Positions 26,782-36,446 are shown, counted from the first letter of the stretch. The stretch: DNA of 64,000 nucleotides from Planctomycetaceae bacterium (GCA_041398825.1 JAWKTX010000020.1:16645-80644), one strand, 5' to 3'. Numbers and translations are program-made. The notes: generated by a model not told the origin, from the sequence alone.

Positions 26782-29514
26782 ATGCAGCCCTTTCACTCCA
26801 ATCAACCTGGAATCTACCGTTTCGCAACAATCCTGTTTCTTTGCACACAGGGGATTTTGTCTGCAAGCCTCTACGCCGCAGTTCAAAAGCCAGAGCTGAT
26901 TGTTGAGATCGACAAGGACAGCATTTACGAGGGTGAGTCGATCGTTTATCGCCTCACACTGAATCATGTTGAGAATCCTTCCGCGCCTCAGCTTCCCGAG
27001 TCATCAGATTTTCAAATTGAGCCACTCGGCGAACAATCGCTCGACTCTCATCAGATCTCAATTATCAACGGACGTCGGTCGGAGATAATCCGACGCGGAC
27101 GTCAGTACAATTATCGACTGACACCCCTGAAAGCTGGTACGCTGACGATTCCGTCACCTACTGCCAACATCCATGGTGAAGTTCTTGCGGGCGACGAAGT
27201 CACAATTCGAGTGATTGCCCCGGAACGACAGGACGATGTGATTCTGGAAGTGAAGTCAGACCGCGATGTGGTCTACCCGATGCAGCCGTTCAGGATCACA
27301 CTGACCATCCTGGTGAGAGATCTTCCCGGAGCATTCGCAGCGCGAGACCCGTTAACCGTTCAACCACGGCCTCCAGTCTTGAGCGTGCCATGGCTGAATG
27401 ACGAACAAATTCCGGACGGACTGGAACCCGTCGAATCCTGGAGAGAGATTCTTGAACCTTTGATTAGTCAGCGCGGTCATGGCGTGCAGGTGAACAATAT
27501 CGGGACGAGCAGCGTTTTTTCACTTTTCAATGACAATTCCACGGGCTTCCATCCCAAACCCGAACGCACCGAACGACTCGATTCCAGTGGCAACAACGCT
27601 GGATACTGGCAATACAAACTCAGCCGCCGCTTCATCCCAAAACAAATCGGCAAATTCACAATTCCTGCCAGCACCCTGAAAGGAACCTTTGCCCTGGAAG
27701 TCGAAAACGGACAACTCCTGGGCGAACAACGCTACGTCATCGCTCCGGCAATCGACATCACCGTCAAAGATGTGCCAACGGAAGGGAGACCCCAGTCCTA
27801 CATCGGGGCGGTAGGCTCTTTTGAAGTGTCAGCGAAACTCAATCCAGTCGACGCTCGCGTTGGCGACCCGATGACGTTTTCACTGACGATCATCGGGCAG
27901 GGAACACTGGATTCCATTCGACCTCCGGACCTTGACGCAATTCCCGAAATCGCGTCTTCGTTCCGCACTTACGAAGCGACGCAGTCAACTGACGGAAACA
28001 GTCGACAATTCACCTGGTCGCTGCGACCACTGAACCAGGACACCAGAGAATTCCCGTCCATCTCCGTCTCGTATTTTGATGTCGATTCAGAAGAGTACCG
28101 CACGCTGAACACTCCAGCGATACCCGTCACAATTTCTGAAGCCCCGGAACTTTCTTCAACGGATATCGTGGCGGGGGCATCAAACAACGACGGCACCACC
28201 AGCGAATTGATGAAGACCCGCGAAGGTGGCCTCTTTGCAAATGACATCGATGTGAGATCCATGAAAGATGAATCGATTCATCCGACCCGATGGGTGATGA
28301 CCTGGACGACAATGATTTGCGTCTGGGCCGCATCGACGATCATCATCCGCCGAAGAAAGAGGCTCTTCGCTGATCCAGCAGTACTCCGCCGTCAGGGGGC
28401 GTTCGAAAGAGCCCGATCACGACTCGACGAAGCACGTCTTCAGGCAAACCGCGGAGAGCCGGGCGGTGCGAGAGATTCCGCAAGACGTTCCGTCGTAACA
28501 TTCGTGGCCGATCACTTTGATCTGCCGGAAACAGGCCTGACACAAAGCGACATCCGCCAGCGATTAAGAACAGCAGACATAGACGACGCACTGCAAGACA
28601 GTATTCAGGAATTCCTGAATGAATGTGATGCGGCGCGATATGGTGCCGCCAGCCGGGAAACCGGTCCTCTGCTGGAACAAGCCGATTCTATTCTGAACGC
28701 CCTCGCCAAAGGGCTTCGCCGATCAACATTGGTTTTGATGGCCGCGTGTTGCCTGATCAACTTCATCGGTTGCTCATCGCAGTTAGATGCTGAGAGCTCC
28801 CTGAGAATTCAAAACATCGAACAGTCTTTTTCGGAAGCATCCACTCCCGAAGAATTCAGCCAGGTGGCCGTCAGGTACCAGGAAATCATTGAAACTGGAT
28901 TCCGGTCAGGTGCCATTTTTTACAACCAGGGCAACGCCTGGATGCGGGCAAACCAGCGAGGTCGTGCAGTCGCCGCCTGGCGTCAGGCACAGCGCTACCG
29001 ACCACGTGATCCCTATCTGACGGCCAACCTGCAGTCCGCACTGTCAGGTCTGCCTGGAAATCCTTCTGTCTTTGCACATCGCGGGGTGCTGGACGATGTT
29101 CTGTTCTGGCAGCATTGGCTTAGCTACCCCGAGAAGTTCGTCGCCACGACTCTTTTCCTGATGACGGTTCTGGCACTGAGTCTGCTGAAGACCTGTCAGC
29201 CTTCCTGGAAATTCCTCACGCCGCCAATTCTGGGCAGCCTGATGTTACTGGCCATGTCTGCCGTGTCTCTGGCAAACGACTGGAACAATGCTCATCAGAT
29301 TCGTCACGGCGTGGTCACCACTGAACAAATCGCCCGAAAAGGAAATTCTGAAACCTTCGAACCGGCCTTCACCACTCCATTGTTGGATGGTATGGAATTC
29401 ACAGTACTCGAACAGCGATCCGATTGGTTACACATCCAGTTGAATTCGGCAACGGAATCTACTTCGACAGCAACCAGTGCGTGGATCCCCTTAAAGGCCG
29501 CTGTCCTTTATTGA
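26782..29514 (+). CDS. BatD-like protein fused to BatE-like TPR/SH3 module
   Basis: 910 aa. After a signal segment, the BatD part has tandem Ig-like domains (PELIVEIDKDSIYEGESIVYRLTL, then GRQYNYRLTPLKAGTLTIP) up to a TM segment at about residues 508-525 (WTTMICVWAASTIIIRR). A cytosolic helical domain follows, then a second hydrophobic segment with a lipobox-like sequence (MAACCLINFIGC, about 655-666). Next are a TPR module (AIFYNQGNAWMRANQRGRAVAAWRQA), two TM helices (about 780-830) and a C-terminal SH3-like domain (DGMEFTVLEQRSDWLHIQL). The second half corresponds to BatE. Bat proteins associate with the cell envelope and VWA/MoxR systems; their precise function is unsettled. Confidence 0.75.
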   Translation: MQPFHSNQPGIYRFATILFLCTQGILSASLYAAVQKPELIVEIDKDSIYEGESIVYRLTLNHVENPSAPQLPESSDFQIEPLGEQSLDSHQISIINGRRSEIIRRGRQYNYRLTPLKAGTLTIPSPTANIHGEVLAGDEVTIRVIAPERQDDVILEVKSDRDVVYPMQPFRITLTILVRDLPGAFAARDPLTVQPRPPVLSVPWLNDEQIPDGLEPVESWREILEPLISQRGHGVQVNNIGTSSVFSLFNDNSTGFHPKPERTERLDSSGNNAGYWQYKLSRRFIPKQIGKFTIPASTLKGTFALEVENGQLLGEQRYVIAPAIDITVKDVPTEGRPQSYIGAVGSFEVSAKLNPVDARVGDPMTFSLTIIGQGTLDSIRPPDLDAIPEIASSFRTYEATQSTDGNSRQFTWSLRPLNQDTREFPSISVSYFDVDSEEYRTLNTPAIPVTISEAPELSSTDIVAGASNNDGTTSELMKTREGGLFANDIDVRSMKDESIHPTRWVMTWTTMICVWAASTIIIRRRKRLFADPAVLRRQGAFERARSRLDEARLQANRGEPGGARDSARRSVVTFVADHFDLPETGLTQSDIRQRLRTADIDDALQDSIQEFLNECDAARYGAASRETGPLLEQADSILNALAKGLRRSTLVLMAACCLINFIGCSSQLDAESSLRIQNIEQSFSEASTPEEFSQVAVRYQEIIETGFRSGAIFYNQGNAWMRANQRGRAVAAWRQAQRYRPRDPYLTANLQSALSGLPGNPSVFAHRGVLDDVLFWQHWLSYPEKFVATTLFLMTVLALSLLKTCQPSWKFLTPPILGSLMLLAMSAVSLANDWNNAHQIRHGVVTTEQIARKGNSETFEPAFTTPLLDGMEFTVLEQRSDWLHIQLNSATESTSTATSAWIPLKAAVLY

Positions 29515-29892
29515 GGTGGGCGTTCCCTCTGCGCAACACCACTCGCCACCAGTGAACGGACTTTATCGGCCGCACTGAAATCACAGACGGCTAACTTAAC
29601 TTAACAGCCAGTCGAAGAACAGGACTGGTTCGAGCAGGAGACCTTAAGACACGACGGTGTCCGGTCGTCCTGCGTGCCTGTTCCGGTCTTTCAACGGACA
29701 GCTAAGCGCCACCTTCGCCGGAACACTTGTCTGCCTTGTGCGGAAATTCAGAATCCGACAGACAAATTGTGACTCACGGCAGGTCGTCCAGCAGCGGACC
29801 TCAAGATTTCGACCTCATCGTGCCAGCAACTGCCCATGGTTAGCTATGTCCGCAGTGAGGCACAATTCAGGGCCGGGATAAGGACTAAGGCA
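29515..29892. other. intergenic region before the DUF1559 gene
   Basis: 378 bp between the BatD-like gene and the DUF1559 gene, both on the plus strand. I see no gene, RNA or convincing terminator in it. A plus-strand frame at 29657-29881 has no recognisable domain and is probably spurious. Confidence 0.4.
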
Positions 29893-31119
29893 ATGATGAA
29901 CCAGCCTTCACCCGATTCGTCATCCCAGGAAGATGCTGCAGCAATTGCCAAACCCATTGCGCCAACTCTGGGCTGGCTGGATATCGTCGCTGTCGTCGGA
30001 ATAGTCTTCATTCTGATGGCTCTGCTGATGCCGGCAATTCAGAGCGCAAGAGAGGCGGCCCGAAAAACTCAGAGTCGAAATAACCTGAAACAGTGGGGGC
30101 TGGCATTCCATAACTACCACGACACTTATGGGCGGTTCCCGGTTGGCGCTGACATACAGGCCGATGGGACCGCAATGCACGGATGGTGCTCCAGACTGAT
30201 TCCCTATCTTGAAGCGAGCGATTGGTACAGCCGTCTTGACCAGAATCGGTCATGGAACCACGCTGCCAATGCACCCCTGCATTACGAAGGCCCACGGAAC
30301 GGTTCGATTCCCGGACAGCCCGAGCAAACTTCGTCAGGCGTCTACCTGATGCACTACATGGGCAACCCGAATGTTCTTCACCGTAACAGCAGCGTTTGTA
30401 TTCAGGATTTCACGAAGGGCACAACGAACAGCTGGCTGATTGGCGAAGTCAACAATGTTTATCAACCGCTGATGTACCCCTGCAACTGGAGGAGCCTGAC
30501 ATGGCCAGTCAATGGTGGCGTCGGCAGCTACGGTGGTCGATCGGACGGCGGAATGTTCTGTATGTGTGACGGTTCTGTGAGAGATCTGCCGAACAGCACT
30601 GCAAGAAGCATCATCGAATCGCTCGCTGTCACACCCTCGGTCGCAGATCCGGAGCAGATCGCTGTCCCGCCGATTTGTTTTCCCGTCGCTGACGGAGTGA
30701 TGACAAAGAAATCGCTTGAAGCAGCTCCTGCGACAGAATCCGACAAAAAATGGTCCAGGCCATTCTGGTCCATTTTGATTGACGAACACGGGACGCCACA
30801 GGTCGCAGACTTCCGATCCGGAGGCAAAGGGGGACGATGGAACATCACCCCCGAAGATCTGAAAATTCTGGCGGATCAATACCCAGGCCTGCAGAAGTTG
30901 ATGGTTTCAGAGATCACGCTGACCTCAGAATACGTGCACCAATTCAGCCGCTTTCGGGAACTGGACACGCTGATCGTGAGATCTGTTCAGTTGTCCGATC
31001 AGGAAATCCATACTCTTCCTCAGGTGCAGCATCTTGTTTTGACCAGCGCGCAGGACACAAGCCCGGAGACCAAAGACTCCCTCCTTCGACATTCGCCCAA
31101 TTGCAAAATCGAATTCTGA
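29893..31119 (+). CDS. DUF1559 pseudopilin-like protein with repeat-type C-terminal domain
   Basis: 408 aa from ATG 29893; the frame opens at 29836. A single N-terminal membrane helix (LDIVAVVGIVFILMALLMPAIQSAREAARK) is followed by the DUF1559 hallmark SRNNLKQWGLAFHNYHDTYGRFP. The class signature near the end of the domain is present as GGMFCMCDGSVRDL (family form H-X9-DG with GGxxxxxxDGSV). The classical prepilin cleavage motif GFTLxE is not present; LGWLDI occupies that place. From about residue 290 an unusual extra domain contains leucine-rich repeat-like units (YPGLQKLMVSEITL, FRELDTLIVRSVQL, LPQVQHLVLTSAQ). DUF1559 proteins are planctomycete-expanded and probably act at the cell envelope. 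Confidence 0.85.
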   Translation: MMNQPSPDSSSQEDAAAIAKPIAPTLGWLDIVAVVGIVFILMALLMPAIQSAREAARKTQSRNNLKQWGLAFHNYHDTYGRFPVGADIQADGTAMHGWCSRLIPYLEASDWYSRLDQNRSWNHAANAPLHYEGPRNGSIPGQPEQTSSGVYLMHYMGNPNVLHRNSSVCIQDFTKGTTNSWLIGEVNNVYQPLMYPCNWRSLTWPVNGGVGSYGGRSDGGMFCMCDGSVRDLPNSTARSIIESLAVTPSVADPEQIAVPPICFPVADGVMTKKSLEAAPATESDKKWSRPFWSILIDEHGTPQVADFRSGGKGGRWNITPEDLKILADQYPGLQKLMVSEITLTSEYVHQFSRFRELDTLIVRSVQLSDQEIHTLPQVQHLVLTSAQDTSPETKDSLLRHSPNCKIEF

Positions 31120-31181
31120 CCCTTTGGGTCACACCCGGGCAATACATTCTGGATCACTTTGCCTGGACCACTTTGTCTGGA

Positions 31182-32627
31182 TCACTTCACCTGAATCGAA
31201 GCGGCCATTTTCAGCAGCTGATCCAGCATCTTGTCGGAAGCATCAAATTCCAGCCGATTCGTGCCGAGCCAGGTTTCGTAGCCCCCCAGGCGATGCTGCT
31301 CCGGCGTCGGCAGATAGCCAAAGTAACCATGCCCCAGCGAAACCATGAAGGCAGGCTGTTGTGGTGACTCGCGACGGAATGCCAGTCCGATCTCGCAAAA
31401 GATCTCGCACGGCATTGTGCTGATACAGACATCGCCGATTCGCAGGACCTGCAGCGGCAGCGGAGCGCGCGCCGGTGTATCTTTCATGCTCATGACACGT
31501 TCTGCGTAGATTCGAGGCAGGTCGGCCCCTCGGCCAGCGGACTCAGGTGCTGCCAGCTTTCCCGAAGCCCAACTCAACTGTTCTTCGGATGGTACGCGCC
31601 AACCGACCTCAAATTCTGCGTATGCGGCATCCAGGGTGACCTGTGATGCGTAGTTCAGATTCTTCAATTCCGAGCTGACCCTGGCGGCTACGTCATGGGC
31701 CACGTATCGCATCTGCTCATACGCAGCCTTGCGAGGTCGAGGTTCACGAAAATTGATGTTGTTGATATTGCCACTGGTCCCATTGGCCATCATCGGGACG
31801 AATGGCGGATCCTGATCCTGCAGGCCCTGCAAACGAATGACTTCCTCACAGAACATCGCGAAATAGTCTGCCGAAACGTGGCCTGAACCGACACCACCCA
31901 CGTAATGAAGTGAATAGGCGGCATAGAGCCCGACCAATGGTCCATTGACTTCGCGTACAGAGATAAAAGAAACGGTGGGGTCAGTGGGACCTGCAGGTTC
32001 TTCCAGATTCGGGCTTCCGCCGGGTGGATTCATTTTCACACGATCGGTCCCTCCAAATGGATTGGGGGGAACGGTCCCCGGCTTCATGAACCAACGGCGA
32101 TTGAAAACATGCTCAGGCACATCAACACTTCCAAAAGCCAGCTCTGCTGGTCGCAGCAGATTGCCTGCTCGTTGAACTCCATCCACAATTCGTTCCACGA
32201 CAAACTGCTGGTAGTCGTCCAGTTCCGATTGGAACTGGAATCGATCCCGCCCGAGTGCACTCATCGCCGAATGCGTATGCGTCGCGCTGATCAGAACGTT
32301 GGACGCTGGAATCCCCAGACGCTGTTCAATTAACTGACGGGCCGCATCACTGACACCGCGATGAAAACCAAGCAGGTCACAAACAACCAGTGCCAGTTTT
32401 TTGTTTCCATCATCCAGTACCAGACATCGCGCGTGCAGTTCATCGTGGATATGCCGGGATGGCACTGGAAGAAAACCGCCGACAATGCTTCCACCCAGCG
32501 GCGGAGTGATGTTGCTGGTTGCTGCTCCTGCCTTTAGTTCGCCACGTGCAACCGGCAGATCTACAGTTGCAAAACAAACAACAAGAAGGGCGCAAACACA
32601 AAGCACACGGGCGCAGACAGACTTCAT
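31182..32627 (-). CDS. neutral/alkaline ceramidase-like secreted protein
   Basis: 481 aa with signal peptide MKSVCARVLCVCALLVVCFATVDLPVARG. The mature N-terminus KAGAATSNITPPLGGSIVGGF is the classic start of the neutral/alkaline non-lysosomal ceramidase N-terminal domain. Metal-binding segments include LISATHTHSAMSALG and VGGVGSGHVSADYFA, and ANGTSGNINNINF lies at the catalytic serine region. Known members cleave the amide bond of ceramide; planctomycete homologues are numerous, often lack the C-terminal Ig-like domain as here, and their substrates are not established. Gene is monocistronic. Confidence 0.8.
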   Translation of the reverse strand: MKSVCARVLCVCALLVVCFATVDLPVARGELKAGAATSNITPPLGGSIVGGFLPVPSRHIHDELHARCLVLDDGNKKLALVVCDLLGFHRGVSDAARQLIEQRLGIPASNVLISATHTHSAMSALGRDRFQFQSELDDYQQFVVERIVDGVQRAGNLLRPAELAFGSVDVPEHVFNRRWFMKPGTVPPNPFGGTDRVKMNPPGGSPNLEEPAGPTDPTVSFISVREVNGPLVGLYAAYSLHYVGGVGSGHVSADYFAMFCEEVIRLQGLQDQDPPFVPMMANGTSGNINNINFREPRPRKAAYEQMRYVAHDVAARVSSELKNLNYASQVTLDAAYAEFEVGWRVPSEEQLSWASGKLAAPESAGRGADLPRIYAERVMSMKDTPARAPLPLQVLRIGDVCISTMPCEIFCEIGLAFRRESPQQPAFMVSLGHGYFGYLPTPEQHRLGGYETWLGTNRLEFDASDKMLDQLLKMAASIQVK

Positions 32628-32853
32628 GGATGGCTCCTGTCGGAAAGTAGCTTCTGTCGAATCGGGCTTCGCCTCTCAGGGCAACGCAGGTTCGATCTGT
32701 AGCCAAACCGCAGCAAAGCGTCCAGCGGCCCGAAGGATCTGTCTCCAAAAACGCAGGCCAGAATCAGCGCATGCAAAGAGCGGAGGCAATCTGAAAAGGT
32801 TAACTCCGCCCACGCTTAGTTCAGAAATCGGCGAATTCTCACCTGCAGAGCAG

Positions 32854-33027
32854 TTAGCCTGCAGCCGCTTCCAGCTCGATAAACGGGCTCATGCGGCGAG
32901 CCTTTGCCAGAATCTCTGCCTTCTCTGATTCAGAGGTAGCGGCAGCAAAGCGAGTGCGCATTTTCAGCAGTTGCACTTTACGTTTGCGGCGGCGAGCAAT
33001 TTCTCGTGTTCGTTCGGTACGTCCCAT
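32854..33027 (-). CDS. small basic DUF6800-type protein
   Basis: 57 aa, too short for many gene callers. The minus strand from ATG 33027 reads MGRTERTREIARRRKRKVQL, then LLKMRTRFAAATSESEKAEI and an acidic end PFIELEAAAG. The MGRTER.REIARRR..K start and the length match a small protein family that I know only from planctomycetes. It has a very basic N-terminus and an amphipathic helix. Function is unknown; RNA or ribosome association is possible given the basic helix but is not shown. About 200 bp downstream of the peroxiredoxin terminator, so probably expressed on its own. Confidence 0.7.
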   Translation of the reverse strand: MGRTERTREIARRRKRKVQLLKMRTRFAAATSESEKAEILAKARRMSPFIELEAAAG

Positions 33028-33178
33028 AACGCCTGAAATCCCGTCACAATCAGATGTCCGCCATCACGGCGAACCGTTCAAAAACACCGGTTTCAACGAA
33101 GCCGCGTAGGATACAACCATTTCGGTCCAAGTCAATCTGAGCCTTCAGCTCGGTGGCGCAGATTCGCAAAAAGCAGCA

Positions 33179-33211
33179 AAAATCGGGTTCGGCAGGCCGA
33201 AATCCCGATTT
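33179..33211 (-). terminator. Rho-independent terminator after the peroxiredoxin gene
   Basis: On the minus strand, AAATCGGGATTTCGG pairs with CCGAACCCGATTT across a short loop, followed by TTTTTGCTGCTTTTT. It lies 25 bp after the stop codon of the peroxiredoxin gene and would end that transcript. Confidence 0.65.
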
Positions 33212-33236
33212 CGCCACGGTTTGGTGGCTCCGTGGA

Positions 33237-33719
33237 TCAGGAAGCGGATTGCATTTCTTTCAAAGCCTCGATGACCTTCTCATCGTGACCGTCCACAGAA
33301 ACGCGTTTCCAGACTTTTGCGACGACACCTTCTGCATCGATGATGAATGTCGATCTCTGTATCCCCATCGACTTTTTGCCATACATATTTTTTTCGCGCC
33401 ACGCGCCGTATTTTTCGGCCACCTCATGCTCCGTGTCAGCCAGCAGAGGAAAATTCAGATCAAACTTCTCCGTGAACTTCTTATGGCTTGCGACATCGTC
33501 CGTACTGACACCCAGAACTTTTGCCCCCAGTGCCGCTATCTCTGATGATCGGTCCCGAAACGCACAGGCTTCTCGGGTACACCCGGGCGTATTATCGCGA
33601 GGGTAGAAGTACAGAACGACAATTGAGCCTTTCAAAGCTGACAACTTCACCGTACTGCCATCAGTCGCTTTCAGCGTGAACGCCGGGGCTTTCTTGCCCT
33701 CTTCAATCCAGTCCGCCAT
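33237..33719 (-). CDS. bcp: thioredoxin-dependent peroxiredoxin, BCP/PrxQ type
   Basis: 160 aa from ATG 33719 (MADWIEEGKKAPAFTL). It has the peroxidatic cysteine in PRDNTPGCTREACAF (Cys47) and the resolving cysteine five residues later (Cys52), the arrangement of the BCP/PrxQ subfamily. Other family segments are VLGVSTDDVASHKKF, LLADTEHEVAEKYGAW and IQRSTFIID. It reduces hydrogen peroxide and organic hydroperoxides in the cytosol using thioredoxin. Full length and apparently functional. Confidence 0.92.
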   Translation of the reverse strand: MADWIEEGKKAPAFTLKATDGSTVKLSALKGSIVVLYFYPRDNTPGCTREACAFRDRSSEIAALGAKVLGVSTDDVASHKKFTEKFDLNFPLLADTEHEVAEKYGAWREKNMYGKKSMGIQRSTFIIDAEGVVAKVWKRVSVDGHDEKVIEALKEMQSAS

Positions 33720-33787
33720 TGCTGTCCCGTCTCCCTCACAAATTCTTATGATCAGCCATTTTTCTAAACGCCGCACAGGCGAGAAAA

Positions 33788-35029
33788 TTACTCGTCCTCA
33801 AGACTCTGTACCGAACGCCAACCCAGCAGCTTCACATCCAGAGTTCGTCTTCTGTTCCGTAATCGGTCATCAGGTTTAACATCGTCGTCACTGTTATCGG
33901 GCTTTTCAGGCTCCAGAGGCGGCTCCTGCAGCTGACGAAATTCCGGGAACAGCGGCCCGCGTGGCGCATCGAATCGACCGGAAAGATCAGGCTCACGCAG
34001 GATCTCCATTTTGACAACAACCCCGATATCGTAGTCCTTCAGCAACTCAACCAAATGGTCGAAATCTTTGATGCGAACCTGATCAACGGCAACGATCAGG
34101 TCACCAGGCTGAATACCTCCCTGATCGGCAGACGTCCCCCGGCGCACTTCGGATACTCTGCAACCCGTTGCATCGTTCCTGCTCGGATCGTTGGTAATCC
34201 CAAGACAAACTTTGCCGCGGGAAACAACCCGAGCGTCTCCGAATGCCGCCTTCAATACAACAACATCCTCATCTTTCAACGGATGTCCATCGATCAGATA
34301 CAATCCGACCCTCGGCGAACCTGCCGGAGACGAAGGATCAAACATTTCGGCAAGACGAACCAGCAGTTGTAGTCCACGTTCACTGCCCTTCCATTCGCTG
34401 TCCAGGTTTACCTGCAACATCCCTGCGGAGAAAGGCTGACGAAACACACCATTCAGTGAGGTGGAATGCAGACTGCTGAAGAACGCCCCCATTTGCTCAA
34501 GACTGGTTCTGGTCAAAGCAAAACGCCGAGATTCGTGACGATTCAGAATATCTCTGGACGACTCAGCAACCGACCATCTTGGATTTGCGGCGGCCGTTTC
34601 CAGAAGCTCGGACGCCACCTGAACTTTTTCTGCGTCATCACTCACATAGAACGCATCCAGCAATGCCATCACTCTCTGAACGACTTCAACCTGTTCTGAC
34701 CGTTCTGCGGCAGCTAAAAGTAAAGGGACCTGGTCTGCCGGCAACTCCCGCAATTTCATGGCTGCCGCCTGACGTTGTTCGAACGAATCCGAAACAAGCT
34801 GCTCAATCTGGCTGTTCAGAATCGCTTCCGGAGATTCGGATGCTGTCCCCGAAGCTGATTCGGATACCTGAACGCCAGCAGCAAGCGATGGATCCTCATC
34901 TGCTGTCACGGGCCAAGCGAAGCTGATCAGCAGACAGCCAGTCGTTACCGAACAAACGACCGCTCTGAAGCAGACCTGCTTTCGTCTGTGGCAGACAGGC
35001 GGCTCGTTGAGAAATGGGTGTGCAGACAT
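33788..35029 (-). CDS. secreted PDZ-domain protein
   Basis: 413 aa from ATG 35029; the longer frame to 35236 is not supported. Signal peptide region: KQVCFRAVVCSVTTGCLLISFAWPVTADEDP. The first half is helical and HEAT/ARM-like (SFEQRQAAAMKLRELPADQVPLLLAAAERSEQVEVVQRVMAL). The second half has a PDZ domain with CLGITNDPSRNDATGCRVSEVRRGTSADQGGIQPGDLIVAVDQ (residues about 290-335) and KDFDHLVELLKDYDIG. No protease domain is attached, so it is likely to be a binding or scaffolding protein outside the cytoplasm. Head-to-head with lpxD (283 bp apart). Confidence 0.75.
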   Translation of the reverse strand: MSAHPFLNEPPVCHRRKQVCFRAVVCSVTTGCLLISFAWPVTADEDPSLAAGVQVSESASGTASESPEAILNSQIEQLVSDSFEQRQAAAMKLRELPADQVPLLLAAAERSEQVEVVQRVMALLDAFYVSDDAEKVQVASELLETAAANPRWSVAESSRDILNRHESRRFALTRTSLEQMGAFFSSLHSTSLNGVFRQPFSAGMLQVNLDSEWKGSERGLQLLVRLAEMFDPSSPAGSPRVGLYLIDGHPLKDEDVVVLKAAFGDARVVSRGKVCLGITNDPSRNDATGCRVSEVRRGTSADQGGIQPGDLIVAVDQVRIKDFDHLVELLKDYDIGVVVKMEILREPDLSGRFDAPRGPLFPEFRQLQEPPLEPEKPDNSDDDVKPDDRLRNRRRTLDVKLLGWRSVQSLEDE

Positions 35030-35312
35030 CTTTGAAATCCTGAGAATGAAGGCGGCCCGCAAAAACCGGGGGTCGCCGCAGGTCCTCTCCATTGTTCCCG
35101 CCCGCCACAGATTTCGCAATAGCCGGATCATGACTGGCGGATTTCGCCGAAGACAGGCGACATGGGCAGACTTTCTGGCAAATGGGGCAATATTCTGATG
35201 GGTCCAATCAATCCTCCGCTTGCAGCAAGACGGCATTCTGACTTAAAAATCAGCGGAAAATCGACCAGTTCGGCTCTCCTGCCGAAGTTGCGCGGTTTGC
35301 AGGGAGGCAAAC

Positions 35313-36446
35313 ATGCAGAAACAGGGTTCACCAGTCAGCGCTCGTCCATCTTTGTCTGCGAGCGAAATTGCAAACATCCTACAGGCCCGCCTGATCGGCG
35401 CGCCGGACACACAGGTCACGTCCGCAAACGTCATAGAGCGCGCGGCAGCAGGTGAGATCTGTTTTGTCGGAGACGAAAAGAACCTCAGTCGAATCAGGAC
35501 TTCAAAAGCCCGAGTGGTCATCGTCCCCGAAGCATGTGCTGCCGCTCTTCCGGAATCGGATGAACATTCCTTCATTCTGGTGGACGAACCCGAACAGGCA
35601 TTGCTCACAATCGCGGCGATGTTCTGCAATCTTCGATCGCGACCGCAACTGGGGATCTCCTCCCGAGCTGTCGTTGATGAATCAGCTCACATTATGGGCA
35701 ATACGAATATTCATCCCATGGTGGTCGTGGGGCGCGATGTTGTTATTGGACACAACTGTGACATCCATGCTGGCGTTGTCATCGGCGACGGCTGTCAGAT
35801 TGGCGATCATGTCACCATTCACGCCAACACGGTGATTTACCACGATTCTATCATCGGCAATAACGTAACGATCCACGCGACATGTGTGATTGGAGCGGAT
35901 GGCTTTGGATACCGGCTCGTCGATGGCGGACACCAGCGACTGCCACATTACGGAATTGTTCGCATCTGTGATGATGTCGAAATCGGCGCGGGAACCACAA
36001 TCGACCGCGCGAAGATTGGCGAAACTCTGATCAACTCCGGTACACGCATCGACAACCAGGTGATGATCGGGCACAACTGCCAGATCGGTCGTCACAACAT
36101 ACTGATCTCTCAGGTCGGATTCGCAGGTTCTGTTTCCACAGGTGATTATGTTGTCTGCGCTGGCCAGGCGGGAATCGCTGACCACGTCCATCTCGGGACA
36201 GGCGCGATTATTGGTGCAAAAGCAGGTGTTCATCGCGACATGCCCGGTGGACAGGCATACCTGGGAACGCCCGCTGCCCCTGCTGCGGAAACGGGACGCC
36301 AGCTGATGGCACTGCGACGCCTGCCGGAAATGAGATCGACGCTCAAGCAGCTTGAAAAAGAAATCGAGATACTTCGCAGATCCATTCGCGAACTACAGTC
36401 ACAGCAAGACCCCGGCTCGAACCATGAGCAGATGCGTGCTGCGTGA
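35313..36446 (+). CDS. lpxD: UDP-3-O-acylglucosamine N-acyltransferase
   Basis: 377 aa; ATG 35313 is preceded by GGGAGG. N-terminal uridine-binding domain (LSASEIANILQARLIGAPDTQVTS, then AAGEICFVGDEKN) and a left-handed beta-helix made of hexapeptide repeats (VVVGRDVVIGHNCDIHAGVVIGD). The LpxD-specific segment ATCVIGADGFGYR and the catalytic His region IDNQVMIGHNCQIG are present. The C-terminal helix is longer and coiled-coil-like (LKQLEKEIEILRRSIREL). It transfers a hydroxyacyl chain from ACP to the 2-amino group in lipid A synthesis. Followed by lpxI and a yggU-like gene. Confidence 0.92.
   Translation: MQKQGSPVSARPSLSASEIANILQARLIGAPDTQVTSANVIERAAAGEICFVGDEKNLSRIRTSKARVVIVPEACAAALPESDEHSFILVDEPEQALLTIAAMFCNLRSRPQLGISSRAVVDESAHIMGNTNIHPMVVVGRDVVIGHNCDIHAGVVIGDGCQIGDHVTIHANTVIYHDSIIGNNVTIHATCVIGADGFGYRLVDGGHQRLPHYGIVRICDDVEIGAGTTIDRAKIGETLINSGTRIDNQVMIGHNCQIGRHNILISQVGFAGSVSTGDYVVCAGQAGIADHVHLGTGAIIGAKAGVHRDMPGGQAYLGTPAAPAAETGRQLMALRRLPEMRSTLKQLEKEIEILRRSIRELQSQQDPGSNHEQMRAA

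Noticed and set aside
30301..30316. GGTTCGATTCCCGG resembles a tRNA T-arm.
   Set aside because: It lies within the DUF1559 coding sequence and no acceptor, D-arm or anticodon stem can be built around it.
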